Source: Haematobia irritans (taxonomy: Eukaryota; Arthropoda; Insecta; Diptera; Muscidae). Taken from it: a stretch of 64,000 nucleotides of DNA. Shown piece after piece: positions 1 to 10,682 of this stretch. The position numbers and the translations under genes are program-made. Numbering within the stretch: position 1 is the stretch's first letter; each line of letters opens with the position of its first letter. Under the pieces are notes generated by a model, which worked only from the letters and a program-made list of their open reading frames with translations, made no database searches and was not told where the DNA came from. Location of the stretch: NCBI RefSeq assembly GCF_050003625.1, contig NC_134397.1:98378162-98442161 (forward strand), given 5' to 3'.

Positions 1-96
1 CCACCTTTTGATTGCAAACATATTCTTATATATTTGATGGAGCCGATGGGATTGGTTGGTCAATTTCACGAAATAAAATTGAAGAAATGAATAAAA
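1..96 (-). repeat. Dispersed repeat X, part 1
   Basis: This AT-rich piece matches, in reverse complement, about 61020-61130. The two copies share a stretch around a strand-reversed ACCTTTTGATTG and a block reading TGGTCAATTTCACG. A HINE-A element starting at 97 interrupts it, and the match resumes at 2241. No coding capacity is visible. The true left end lies outside the window. Confidence 0.7.
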
Positions 97-309
97 ACAA
101 GTATATACGGCCGTAAGTTCGGCCAGGCCGAAGCTTATGTACCCTCCATCATGGATTGCGTAGAAACTTCTTCTAAACACTGCCATCCAGAATCGAATTA
201 CTTAAGTTGCGGTAACGCTTGCCGATGGCAAGGTATATTAAAACCTTCTAACACCATCTTTTAAATTGTATGTAAGTCCATACGTGCTATATATTAAATC
301 AAACAAGAT

Positions 310-535
310 CGACAAAGTATACATAAAATTTTGACAAAATTTTCTACAGAAATAAAATTTTAACAAAATCTTCTATAGAAATAAAATTTTCACAAAATTT
401 TCTATAGAAATAAAAATTTTGACAAAATTTTCTATAGAAAGAAAATTTTGACAAAAATTTCTACAGAAATAAAATTTTAACAAAATTTTTTATAGAATAA
501 ACTTTTGACAAAATTTTCTATAGAAATAAAATCTT
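310..535 (+). repeat. 29-bp minisatellite inside HINE-A copy 1
   Basis: Imperfect tandem copies of a unit with core ATTTTCTATAGAAATAAAA followed by TTTTGACAAA. The same array sits next to end A in most HINE-A copies, for example about 45220-45560 and 56330-56620, and inverted at 6770-7060, 13140-13560 and 62860-63150. Unit number varies among copies, which suggests slippage after insertion. Confidence 0.85.
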
Positions 536-669
536 GGTAGATTATTTTTGGCTCTAGTGGCAACCATGATTATGAACCGATATGGACCAATTTTTGTGTG
601 ATTGGACCAATTTTGGTATGGTTGTTAGCGACCATATACTAACACCACGTTCCTAATTTGAACCGGATC

Positions 670-1950
670 GGATGGATTTTGCTCCTCCAAGAGGCTCCGG
701 AGGTCAAATCTGGAGAACGTTTTATATGGGGGCTATATATAATTATGGACCGATATGGACCAATTCTGGCACGGTTTTTAAAGATCATATACTAACACCA
801 TGTTCCAAATTACAACCGGATTGGATGAAATTTGCTTCTCTTGGAAACTTCGCAAGCCAAATCGGGGGATCGGTTTATATGGGGGCTATATATAATTATG
901 GACCGATGTGGACGAATTTTTTGGTATGGTTGTTAGAGACCATATACCAACATCATGTACCAAATTTCAGCCGGATCGGATGAAATTTGCTTCTCTTTGA
1001 GGCTCCGCAAGCCAAATCTGGGGATCGGTTTATATGGGGGCTATATATAATTATAGACCGATGTGGACCAATTTTTGCATGATTCTTAGAGACCATATAC
1101 CAACACCATGTACCAAATTTCAGCCGGATCGGATGAAATACGCTTCTCTTAGAGGCTCCACAAGCCAAATCTGGGGATCGGTTTATATGGGGGCTATATA
1201 TAATTAAGGACCGATATGGACCAATTTTTGCATGGTTGTTAGAGACCATATACCAATACCATGTACCAAATTTCAGCCGGATCGGATGCAATTTGCTTCT
1301 CTTTGAGGCTTTGCAAGCCAAATCTGGGGATCGGTTTATATGGGGGCTATATATAATTATGAACCGATGTGGACCAATTTTTGCATAGTTGTTAGAGACC
1401 ATATACCAATATCATGTACCAAATTTAAGGCGGATCGGATGAAATTTGCTTCTCTTTGAGGCTCCGCAACCCAAATCTGGGGATCGGTTTATATGGACGC
1501 TATATATAATTATGGACCGATGTGGACCAATTTTTGAATGGTTGTTAGAGACCATATACCAACAACATGTACAAAATTTCAGACGGATCGGATGAAATTT
1601 TCTTCTCTTTGAGGCTCCGCAAGCCAAATCTGGGGATCGGTTTATATGGGGGCTATATATAATTATGGACCGATGTGAACCAGTTTTTGCACGGCAGTTA
1701 GAGACCATATACCAACACCATGTACCGAATTTCAGCCGGATCGGATGAAATTTGCTTCTCTTTTAGGCTCCGCAAGCCAAATCAGGGGATCGGTTTATAT
1801 GGGGGCTATATATAATTATGGACCGATGTGGACCAATTTTTGCATGGTTGTTAGAGACCATATACCAACACCATATACCAAATTTCAGCCGGATCGGATG
1901 AAATATGCTTCTGTTAGAGGCTCCACAAGCCAAATTTGGGGGTCCCTTTA
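670..1950 (+). repeat. ~180-bp satellite inside HINE-A copy 1
   Basis: Tandem units recognisable by GGTTTATATGGGGGCTATAT, then GGACCGATGTGGACCAAT, then CAGCCGGATCGGATG. The spacing is about 180 bp, a multiple of three, so frames stay open across units on both strands and translate into a repeated ~60-residue peptide. Both strands are equally open and the units diverge by scattered point changes. I read this as satellite DNA and not as a gene. Confidence 0.85.
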
Positions 1951-2240
1951 TATGGGGGCTATACGTAAAAGTGGACCGATATGGCCCATTTTCAATACCA
2001 TCTGACCTACATCGATAACAACTACTTGTGCCAAGTTTCAAGTCGATAGCTTGTTTCGTTCGGAAGTTAGCGTGATTTCAACAGACGGACGGACGGACGG
2101 ACGGACATGCTTAGATCGACTCAGAATTTCACCACGACCCAGAATATATATACTTTATGGGGTCTTAGAGCAATATTTCGATGTGTTACAAACGGAATGA
2201 CAAAGTTAATATACCCCCATCCTATGATGGAGGGTATAAA

Positions 2241-2772
2241 AAGGTTCAATGGAAAACGGTATTCACATTTCACAATTGCTTACCTTCAATAAACTAGATT
2301 GTTTTCCATTTTTACAATACCACAAAACACAAACACATGTAATTTCAAATGCGTTCTGTCATATATTTTTTCAAACTCTTACCACGTGGCCATTTGTTGT
2401 TGCACACTTTATTTATTTCAACCCTTTGCTATGATTTGTTGTTGCGTTCAATATATTTATGCACACATTTTGAATGCAGCAGACAGAATGTCGCCAATCA
2501 TGTTTTTCAATTTACGCGAAAAACAAAAACCAAACCGTTCGTTACGAGTTGAATAATACCCATTCTCTTGTTCTCTTTTCGCTCTTTCCATAGCTCAAAA
2601 TTATAACCGAATTGATCAACAAATTGATTGAATCAATTAATATTTTAACTGGAAACGTATCAAATATCAATCATTTTTTCAATTGGCTTTTATTCGGATT
2701 TGATTAAATAATTAATTGAATCAACATATTAATTGTATCCGTTTCCAAATTCAATTAAGTGTTTAATTGAAA
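2241..2772 (-). repeat. Dispersed repeat X, part 2
   Basis: This is the reverse complement of about 60346-60985, with an ~80-bp block missing from this copy. It includes the AATTGATT-rich palindromic section at 2600-2772. The two copies stop matching at 2772, which places one border of X there. Small open frames exist but are not conserved as protein, because changes between the copies include indels. Confidence 0.7.
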
Positions 2773-4026
2773 AAAATTTTGGCGATTCATTCAGTTTGAT
2801 TTTGCAGCCGATAAAAGAGTTTGATTTTGCAGCCGGTATAAGAGATTCAAATAAATTAATCCATAGGCGACTTTTAATTTGTAATGTATAGATAGTAAAA
2901 GACATTGTTCTTTGAGCGTTACCTCGAGAATTCCCACCTTCCCCCAGAAGAAGTTTTCTTTTACCTTTCAAATATTCCTTTAGGAGTTAATAACAAAGAT
3001 TCAAGGTAACCCTTACCAAGTTTTTTATAAATTCAGATTTTTTCCATGTGTCTAATATTTAATATTAGTAATATCTGGAGAAAAGTTTTTTCTTTGTGTG
3101 TACATGCTCCATTTGAAGGTTAGGGTTAACGAAAAATCATAGGGACTTAAATCATAAAACCGTATATAGGCCAACATTTGATAACAAATTCTGATTTCTC
3201 GTTCTCGATCTGACGGCCACACAGCTACATTTTTTTTAATATACAACCCGAAGTTTGGAATGCTATCCTCAAATTCTTCTCTATTTCATACCCCTAACAC
3301 GACTCAGTTCTGCTATTACCACGTTTAGAAATAGGTATAAAGTAATTTCACATGCAATGTCCATGTTTCCATAGTAACTATTGGATGTGGAACATAGAAT
3401 GTCACCCCAAAAGCAGTCCACAAATTTATTCAAATGAGTTGACCAATTCCAATGTAAGAAACTAATGAACAAAATGACCAACTAATTCTAAACGGTGACC
3501 ACTGGAAATAAGAAATAGTACATACTTGTGTACATACTTAGCTAAGGACTATAGCAAGTAAATCTATAACAGGTAGAAAGGTTAGATGGCAGTCTGTTGC
3601 TGCAGATAAGAGTGACAACAGCAATGTTAAATCTATCCTTCAATAATATACTTAGGTGTAAGTCGGTCACCATAATCATTCTACGATCATTGAGGCATTA
3701 AATGATTACCAAGAATATGCAGTGAGTTTCAGAAATATATGCAACCAGTTCAACTATGACCTTAACCTACATTCTCCAATAAAAACACTTTTATCGTTTA
3801 CACCCCAATTAAAAAAAAGTCTTTATGGAGTGATATTTCCAAATTCTTATTTGGTAAATGAATGAACTGTAATAATATGTATATGCGTATTTGTCGAAAA
3901 GCAAGAATATAAATAAATATTTATTTATATACAAAATATATAATAGCCCATTCACATTAGACTCGTAATCTACTAAAAGAGCATTTGAAAATGAAAGTTG
4001 AAATCTACTCAGCAACGTACACTTTT
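2773..4026. other. AT-rich spacer without a recognised gene
   Basis: I see no ORF with recognisable protein, no RNA gene and no clear transposon ends. A short phrase around TTTGATTTTGCAGCCG is repeated in tandem at about 2796-2840. Open frames of 60-90 codons on the minus strand have ordinary AT-rich composition and no known motif. Confidence 0.5.
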
Positions 4027-4206
4027 GTATACCCTCCACCATAGGATGGGGGTATAGTAACTTTGTCATTCCGTTTGTAACTCATCGAAATATAATTTAT
4101 ATGGGGTCGAAGAACAATATTTCGATATTCTGGGTTGTGGTGAATTTCTACGTCATTGTGGAAATCACGCTAACTTCCGAATAAAACAAGCTATCGACTT
4201 GAAACA

Positions 4207-4796
4207 TGGTATAAGTGTGCGGTTTAAGTTTAAATGGGGCCATATTTGCTTGGTGTTACATCCCTTGCAATTCTCCCATCGAACATTTGCCATCATAACA
4301 GCCTTCTCACGCAGCATGAGCTTACATTTAAACTTAAACCGCCCACTAGATATGCTAGTGTTCTCGAGACGTCAGATATCACTCCTGATATCTGGTATAA
4401 CGGGTCGTTGCCTGATAGGCGATTTTGCAAAAACTATAGGCGCGAAGTATAATGACTATTGTATGAGCTGTCATGATGCGGAGGAAAAGGAATCAATTAA
4501 ACACCTCCTGTGTGAGTGTCCTGCATTTTGTGTAAAGCGCAATCAACTTTTAGGAGCATATAGCTTCAGATTACTGGCGGATCTGGAAAACGTTAACTTA
4601 AGCAGTCTGCTAATGTTTTTGGAACAATCTGGTTGGTTCAACAAAGAAAAATAATCAAGAAGGTTCAGCGGTTAAAACTAGAAGTTCCCATATGTAATAG
4701 GTACTTTTAGTTAATGTGGTATCACAATGGACTGAATAGTCTAAGTGAGCCTGAATCTTAATCGGGCTGCCACTTTAACCTAACCTTGGTATAAGT
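4207..4796 (+). mobile_element. LOA-type LINE, 5'-truncated and 5'-inverted insertion with target duplication
   Basis: The insert (about 4217-4786) is flanked by the direct repeat TGGTATAAGT at 4207-4216 and 4787-4796, within HINE-A end-B sequence that is continuous elsewhere. The first ~100 bp (about 4219-4318) is the reverse complement of LINE sequence seen forward at about 27932-28031. From about 4322 it runs forward and overlaps the inverted part by ~18 bp (CATTTAAACTTAAACCGC). The insert ends in ...TTTAACCTAACC with no poly(A). Truncation, 5' inversion and a 10-bp duplication fit target-primed reverse transcription with twin priming. Confidence 0.85.
4331..4654 (+). pseudogene. LOA-type LINE ORF2 C-terminus (zinc-knuckle tail)
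   Basis: The forward part encodes the end of a LINE ORF2: a segment reading LISGITGRCLIGDFAKTIG, then a cysteine/histidine cluster (C-x2-C, then H-x4-C in KHLLCECPAFC), then about 45 residues to a stop at 4652-4654. The same tail occurs in the decayed LINE at 28011-28226, where it is cut short before the last ~45 residues. It follows the RNase H domain in that family. RT, endonuclease and RNase H are absent here because of 5' truncation. The reading frame itself is intact, so the insertion may be fairly recent. Confidence 0.75.
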
Positions 4797-4856
4797 AGTT
4801 GTTATTGATGTAGGTCGGTTGTCATTGCAAATGGGCCATATCGGACCACTTTTACA

Positions 4857-7370
4857 TCCTCTGTAACATATACTCCCAAACATATTCTGCTTCAAGCATA
4901 TATATTTTCAGGATTTGTCCAAACAAAATATTGTTTGCATTGTTCAAACACCACCATGGGCTTGCAGCAAAATGCAATAAACAAACAATTACAAATCACG
5001 AACATTTACATATTCATGTTGGAGTTTTAGCCTCTCTGTGTTGATGTCTTTCGTTATGTCTCTCATTCACCATTTTTAGTCTTTTTATACCCTCCATCAT
5101 AGGATGGGGGTATATTAACTTTGTCATTCCGTTTGTAACACATCGAAATATTGCTCTAAGACCCCATAAAGTATATATATTCTGGGTCGTGGTGAAATTC
5201 TGAGTCGATCTAAGCATGTCCGTCCGTCCGTCTGTTGAAATCACGCTAACTTCCGAACGAAACAAGCTATCGACTTGAAACTTGGCACAAGTAGTTGTTA
5301 TCGATGTAGGTCAGATGGTATTGAAAATGGGCCATATCGGTCCACTTTTACGTATAGCCCCCATATAACGGGACCCTCAGATTTGGCTTGTGGAGCCTCT
5401 AACAGACGCATATTTCATCCGATCCGGCTGAAATTCGGTATATGATGTTGGTATATGGTCTCTAACAACCATGCAAAAATTGGTCCACATCGGTCCATAA
5501 TTATATATAGCCCCCATATAAACCGATCCCCAGATTTGGCTTGCGAAGCCTAAAAGAGAAGCAAGTTTCACCCGATCCGGCTGAAATTTGGTACATGGTG
5601 TTGGTATATGGTCTCTAACAACCATGCAAAAATTGGTTCACATCGGTCCATAATTATATATAGCCCCCATATAAACCGATCCCCAGATTTGCTTGCGGAG
5701 CCTCAAAGAGAAGAAAATTTCATCCGATCTGGTTGAAATTTGATACATGATGTTGATATATGGTCTCTAACAACCATGCAAAAATTGGTCCATATCGGTC
5801 CTTAATTATATATAGCCCCCATATAAACCGATCCCCAGATTTGGCTTGCGAAGCCTCAAAGAGAAGCATATTTCATCCGATCCGGCTGAAATTTTGTACA
5901 TGCTGTTGGTATATGGTCTCTCACAATCATGCAAAAATTGGTCCACATCGGTCCATAATTATATATAGCCCCCATATTAACCGATCCCCAGATTTGGCTT
6001 GAGGAGCCTCAAAGAGAAGCAGATTTCATCCGATCCGGCTGAAATTTGGTACATGATGTTGGTATATGGTCTCTAACAACCATGCAAAAATTGGTCCACA
6101 TCGGTCCATAATTATATATAGCGCCCATATAAACCGATTCCCAGATTTTGGTTGCGGAGCCTCAAAGAGAAGCAAATTTCATCCGATCCGCCTGAAATTT
6201 GGTACATGATATTGGTATATGGTCTCTAACAACCATGCAAAAATTGGTCCACATCGGTTCATAATTATATAGCCCCATATAAACCGATCCCCAGATTTGG
6301 CTTGCGAAGTCTCCAAGAGAAGCAAATTTCATCCAATCCGGTTGTAATTTGGAACATGGTGTTAGTATATGATCTTTAACAACCGTGCCAGAATTGGTCC
6401 ATATCGGTTCATAATTATATATAGCCCCCATATAAAACATTCTCCAGATTTGACCTCCGGAGCCTCTTGGAGGAGCAAAATTCATCCGATCCGGTTGAAA
6501 TTTTGAACATGATGTTAGAATGTGGTCTCTAACAAACACGGTCCATATCGGTCCATAATTATATATAGCCCCCATATAAAACATTCTCCAGATTTGACCT
6601 CCGGAGCCGCTTGGAGGAGCAAAATTCATCCGATCCGGTTCAAATTAGGAACGTGGTATTAGTATATGGTCGCTAACAACCATACCAAAATTGGTCCAAT
6701 CACACAAAAATTGGTCCATATCGGTTCATAATCATGGTTGCCACTAGAGCCAAAAATAATCTACCAACATTTTATTTCTATAGAAATTTTATTTCTATAG
6801 AAAATTTTGTCAAAATTTTATTTCTATAGAAAATTTTGTTCAAATTTTATTCGGTTCATAATCATGGTTGCCACTCGAGCCAAAAATAATCTACCAAGAT
6901 TTTATTTCTGTAGAAATTTTTGTCAAAATTTTCTTTCTATAGAAAATTTCGTCAAAATTTTTATTTCTATAGAAAATTGTGTGAAAATTTTATTTCTATA
7001 GAAAATTTTGTTAAAATTTTATTTCTGTAGATAATTTTGTCAAAATTTCATGTCTACTTTGTCAAACTGAATTATATACGTATTGGATCGATCTTTTTTG
7101 ATTTAATATATACCACGTATGGACTTACATACAATTTAGAAGATGGTGTTAGGAGGTTTTAAGATACCTTGCCATCGGCAAGCGTTACCGCAACTTAAGT
7201 AATTCGATTGTGGATGGCAGTGTTTAGATGAAGTTTCTACGCAATCCATGATGGAGGGTACATAAGCTTCGGCCTGGCCGAACTTACGGCCGTATATACT
7301 TGTTTATACTCTCTTGGTCTCTCTAAATACATATATGTTTATAGACAATTCCTAAATTAATATATTTTTG
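4857..7370 (+). mobile_element. T1-like element remnant, interrupted by HINE-A copy 2
   Basis: 4857-5085 starts CCTCTGTAACATATACTCCC, matching the left part of T1 elements at 30715 and 43245. 7304-7370 matches T1 text seen at about 33633-33690 (CATATATGTTTATAG, CCTAAATTAATATAT). HINE-A 5086-7303 lies between. The outer T1 terminal repeats are not recognisable, so this is a truncated copy. Confidence 0.55.
5086..7303 (-). mobile_element. HINE-A copy 2
   Basis: An inverted copy starting with TATACCCTCCATCATAGGAT and ending with ...CGGCCGTATATACTTGT. End B occupies 5086-5400, ~180-bp satellite units run to about 6720, the minisatellite occupies about 6770-7060, and end A with TTCGGCCTGGCCGAA occupies 7070-7303. 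The unit at 6540-6640 resembles the last units of the inverted copy at 62600-62720 more than its own neighbours. No protein is encoded. Confidence 0.8.
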
Positions 7371-8225
7371 TCGGGTTTTCTTTCTTGACTCTATAACTCC
7401 AGAACGCACGAACCGATTTCCACGTTTTTACAATCGTTGGAAAGGTCTCTGGCTCTATGAGGTTTATTTATAGTGAAGAAAATTCATGAGAAGTATCAAC
7501 GGAAAAGCGGGAAATTTTTTTTACATACAACGCCATCTCTGATGCAACTCCAGAACGCACGAACCGATTTCCGGTTTTGCATTCGTTGGAAAGGTCTCGG
7601 GTTCTGTTTATAGCAACTTAGCGTAAAGTTCCCCATTATAAAGTTGATTCTTTGATAAACTGTATTTCTCATTATAAAGTAGATTTTCTGATTGTAAGGG
7701 CAAAACTCCTTCAATGAGAAGCTTTCCAATTTGTGATCTTCTATGCTACGCAAAAGTGGCATTCGCATTTTAAGAAATTTTTGATTGATTATTTATGTAC
7801 GTCATTTACAACAAGAATATGAGATTCTTATAATGTTATCCATTGTATAAATTAATTCAAGCATTTTAATATAAAATATTAACATTATAATACTTAAAAG
7901 TAATAATTGTGGTAAATTTTACATTTGATATTGTGAAACCAAAGCAGAAAAAAGTAATTGGAATTAATTACATGGAATTTCAAAAGAAAAAGTTTAGCTT
8001 AAAATTATTCATAAAAAGTGTAAGCAATTATATAAAATAAATAGTAATTAAATAAAAACAAAAAATATATAAATATATATTAAATTGCAAAATGTCACTT
8101 GTGGTTTGAATATTATGTGGCAGTGCATTCCAAAGACGCATTTGTGCTACACCCAGGAAAAGTGCCTTCGAAACTAAAGGAAAAAAATATTCATCAATTT
8201 AGTTTAGTCATTTTATTTCCATTAA
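7371..8225. other. Spacer with an imperfect direct duplication
   Basis: The phrase CCAGAACGCACGAACCGATT occurs at about 7401 and 7551, each followed by a related block containing GTTGGAAAGGTCTC, giving a ~150-bp imperfect direct repeat. Similar phrases occur in arthropod dispersed repeats, but I cannot name the element. The rest (7770-8225) is AT-rich with no recognised feature. Confidence 0.4.
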
Positions 8226-8443
8226 CCCCCATTTTCATGAAGCTCCGTTAGTGCTACGTTAGCTAACGAACTTTTAAACCGTGATATCTACATATCTGTC
8301 ATTTTGCGTATATATTCCAAATGCCAGTTAGAAACTTAACTGCTGAAAATGTTTCAGTTAAAGTTAACCGGAGAAAAGATATTTCCATTTTTCTTTCTGT
8401 TAACTGGCAGTTAAAGCCTAACGGAGCTACATGAAAATGGCCG
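8226..8443. mobile_element. Short inverted-repeat element (MITE), possibly piggyBac-like
   Basis: The left arm (ATTTTCATGAAGCTCCGTTA) and right arm (TAACGGAGCTACATGAAAAT) form an imperfect ~25-bp terminal inverted repeat around ~170 bp of non-coding DNA. TTAA precedes the left end, while TAAG follows the right end. A decayed TTAA target would fit a piggyBac-type element, but this is weak. Confidence 0.45.
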
Positions 8444-8811
8444 TAAGTTGAATTTCTGTTTAATATAATAAAATTTACTTGTTTCAGCAAAAACTCCTAA
8501 ACGGAAACAGAAAGCAGTTTAAAATAGTTCACTAACTAGAATAAAGTATGGAAATTTGCTAATCCTGATTTCTTCTCGGGTATAAGAATTTACAACTGAA
8601 CAAGAAAGTTTTATTCACTGATAACAACCACTTTCTAAAAATACAATTTTTAAGAAAGTGCAATAAGGTATTTTTGAGCTAAAAAGTACTTTTCACTATA
8701 TTTCACTATATTGTCAAGAGCTCCTTTAGACTGAATTTTAAAGAAAATAAAATGTTGTGTGTCAACTCCTCAATTTTATTTTTTTTTTTCAGTTTTCTAT
8801 CCGCTTACAAA
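8444..8811. other. AT-rich spacer, nothing recognised
   Basis: No coding frame, RNA motif or transposon end could be supported here. Confidence 0.4.
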
Positions 8812-9021
8812 AATTTCTATAGAAATAAAATTTTCACAAAATTTTCTATAGAAAACAAGTTATGGCAAAATTTTCTACAGAAAACAAATTTTGACAAAAT
8901 TTTCTATAGAAATAAAATTTTGACAAAATTTTCTACCGAAATAAAATTTTAACAAAACTTTCTATAGATATAAAAATTTGAGAAAGATATAAAATATATT
9001 ATATTTTATATCTTTCTCAAT
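8812..9021. repeat. HINE-A-type minisatellite fragment plus perfect palindrome
   Basis: 8812-8970 holds five to six units of the 29-bp minisatellite without the rest of HINE-A. It is followed by a near-perfect palindrome (about 8978-9019; arms GAGAAAGATATAAAATAT and reverse complement). The minisatellite phrase TAGATATAAAAATTTGAGAAA is present on both sides of the palindrome, so the palindrome probably arose by a fold-back event inside the array. Confidence 0.7.
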
Positions 9022-9059
9022 TAATATAAAATATAGATATAAAAATTTGAGAAAACTAT

Positions 9060-9511
9060 AATTGGTTGATAGTTTTGCTGCAAGTAGAGGATGCTGATGA
9101 GGAATGTGGGAATTCCGAAACAGCTGTACATCCAACCATCTTGCAGTCTATAGGGCTATACCCAAATAAATTTGACCAGAATACTTTTCCTCTGTTGGTT
9201 AAGCTACACTTGTAGTTTATTCAATGTATGGTTTTAAGCTGAAATCAAAAACAACAATAATGATTGAGGAGAAACCAACAATAACAAACAAAACGAATGA
9301 AGATAGAGGAAGCACGCTCAAAAACAAACCCAGCCAACTACATTCAAATCGATGATTTGAGTTTGGCAAAGGAAAAGAGACATCCTTGCAAATTTGTTAG
9401 CAGTAGCCGACTATCAAACCTTTTTTCGGAACGTTCAAGTGTAGTTCACTTTGGGTTGAGTGAATTACCCGAATTTATTCTGATAATTGGTTGATAGTTT
9501 TGCTGCAAGTA
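9060..9511 (+). mobile_element. RZ copy A: retrozyme-like repeat with hammerhead ribozyme
   Basis: A non-coding unit opens with ATTGGTTGATAGTTTTGCTG and a hammerhead ribozyme (9078-9146). It runs 425 bp, then the same opening text recurs at 9487 leading into a second ribozyme. The second ribozyme is broken at 9510-9511 by a TA-target transposon (T2), and its next segment reappears at 17135-17158. Two ribozymes one unit apart is the layout of metazoan retrozymes and of Penelope-like element terminal repeats. In those systems, cleavage of the transcript releases a monomer that can be circularised. No protein is encoded; partner machinery, presumably a Penelope-like RT, is inference. Confidence 0.75.
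9078..9146 (+). ncRNA. Type I hammerhead ribozyme, all core positions present
   Basis: Stem I outer helix CTGCAAG (9078-9084) pairs with CTTGCAG (9140-9146), with internal loops TAGA and AACCAT. The inner helix GGATG (9089-9093) pairs with CATCC (9129-9133). The conserved core CTGATGA is at 9094-9100. Stem II is GGAAT/ATTCC with a six-base loop (9101-9116). GAAA follows at 9117-9120. Stem III is a minimal ACA/UGU hairpin with a two-base loop (9120-9127). Predicted cleavage is after A9128 of a GUA triplet. Related copies at 23187 and 28665 have a G-C pair where this one has A-U in stem III, and a GUC triplet. The two-base stem III loop is typical of Penelope/retrozyme hammerheads. Activity is predicted only. 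Confidence 0.85.
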
Positions 9512-10682
9512 CACAGAAAAAAAGTGTCTTGTAAATTTAAGGACCGTTTTAATTTCCACATAGTTCAACAAATTTACTGTAATATAGTTCATTTTTCGTA
9601 ACCACAACGAAAATTAACTTAGCTAAAGGAACTTACATAAATTCAGTAAATGTTTTTTAGTTCACTAACTACGAAATGGGAAGGATTTTTCCTTAAATAA
9701 ATTTCCAACACAGTAGTTAATCCATCGTTGATTCTATTATAAAAATTCATGGGCAATATAAAAATCTTATTACGAAATGTGGACAATTTACTAAGAAAAA
9801 ATTTTGTATGGAAAAAAATGTTTGTAGTAAAAATTAACTTAACGACATTACCGATTCGTATGATGGCTACCTACAGATTATTTCCCTTTTTATTATAAAG
9901 TTGAGTGTTTTTCCTCACATTGAAAATTTTAGATAAAGTAGAATAAAAAGTAGTTAATATAATCCTTGCCGGGTGTATATCATTTTTTATAGATTCCTCA
10001 TAATTTGGTATATATGTTAACTTAACTTATAGATAGAATTCCAACTAATCAATAAACGTGGTACTGGAAAATGAAGTGGGAAATCTTTGCATCATGTGAG
10101 GGAGTTTTTAGAGACATTTTGTGTATATCTCGTATGATTGTTTGTGTTTGTTATTGCGTCATTTATGCTGTTGTTGGTTGTTTTGATTCTAGAGACAATG
10201 GAATGTTCCTTGTGTGTTGTTGGTATCTCTTGTGGTGAGAGTTGTTTTCTTGCAATAGCGAGATCAGAAAAGGATCGTGTGTGTGTGGAGTTGTTTTTCT
10301 TTACGGCAGGTATGTATCCTTTATGACTATTTCTGTCTTTGAGTTTTATTGCTGCATTCAGTTCTGTTGATGTATTTATGAAGTGCACACGTGGATTTAA
10401 TTTTGCAAATTGTACGTGCGGTATTGGGGTTTATTAATGAAAATTCATTTATTTCGAAACATTTTAGAAACTGAGAAGTGAATGATGTGATGTTAGAGAA
10501 ATCAAAACGTTTTTTATTGATAAAAACAAATAACAGATTAAGGAACTGTATATTTCTGTTAATAGTTTAAAATTAGTGCGGATTTTTAATTGATTTACAT
10601 AAAAACATACAACACGAGTGGTAATAGGATGATCTATATTTATTCTACATCTGGATCACAGGTTGGAGATGCAACCATTTTT

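Larger units (their letters stand above)
97..2240 (+). mobile_element. HINE-A copy 1 (DINE-1/Helentron-like, non-autonomous)
   Basis: End A begins ACAAGTATATACGGCCG and holds the palindrome TTCGGCCAGGCCGAA. Next come about eight imperfect copies of a ~29-bp unit (about 335-535; core ATTTTCTATAGAAATAAAA), a short spacer, about seven ~180-bp satellite units (about 670-1950), and end B. End B carries an ACGGACGG run and closes with the hairpin TATACCCCCATC/GATGGAGGGTATA. TACCCTCCATCAT near end A is repeated inverted at end B, as in the sub-terminal repeats of DINE-1/Helentron derivatives. No replicase or helicase is present, so any mobility would need proteins supplied elsewhere. The open frames come from the satellite period being a multiple of three. 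Family assignment is inference from architecture. Confidence 0.8.
4027..4856 (-). mobile_element. HINE-A end-B fragment, split by a LINE insertion
   Basis: The block opens with the terminal TATACCCTCCACCATAGGAT hairpin half and continues with the usual end-B text (CATTCCGTTTGTAA, CACGCTAACTTCCGA, CTATCGACTTGAAAC). A 570-bp LINE fragment interrupts it between 4216 and 4787. The fragment ends near 4856, where T1-like sequence begins. It is diverged relative to the other copies and lacks satellite and end A. Confidence 0.8.

Noticed and set aside
953..1708. Open frames in the HINE-A satellite on both strands as coding genes
   Set aside because: Frames are open because the repeat period is divisible by three. 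The same holds on both strands and in different frames in different copies, and there is no recognisable domain.
8226..8443. Firm piggyBac assignment
   Set aside because: The right flank reads TAAG and not TTAA, and the terminal CCC is not matched on both sides, so only a tentative call is kept.
10138..10388. Overlapping 62- and 98-residue frames in T2 copy 1 as a transposase remnant
   Set aside because: GT-rich low-complexity composition, no DDE-like motif, and no matching protein at the corresponding place of T2 copy 2.
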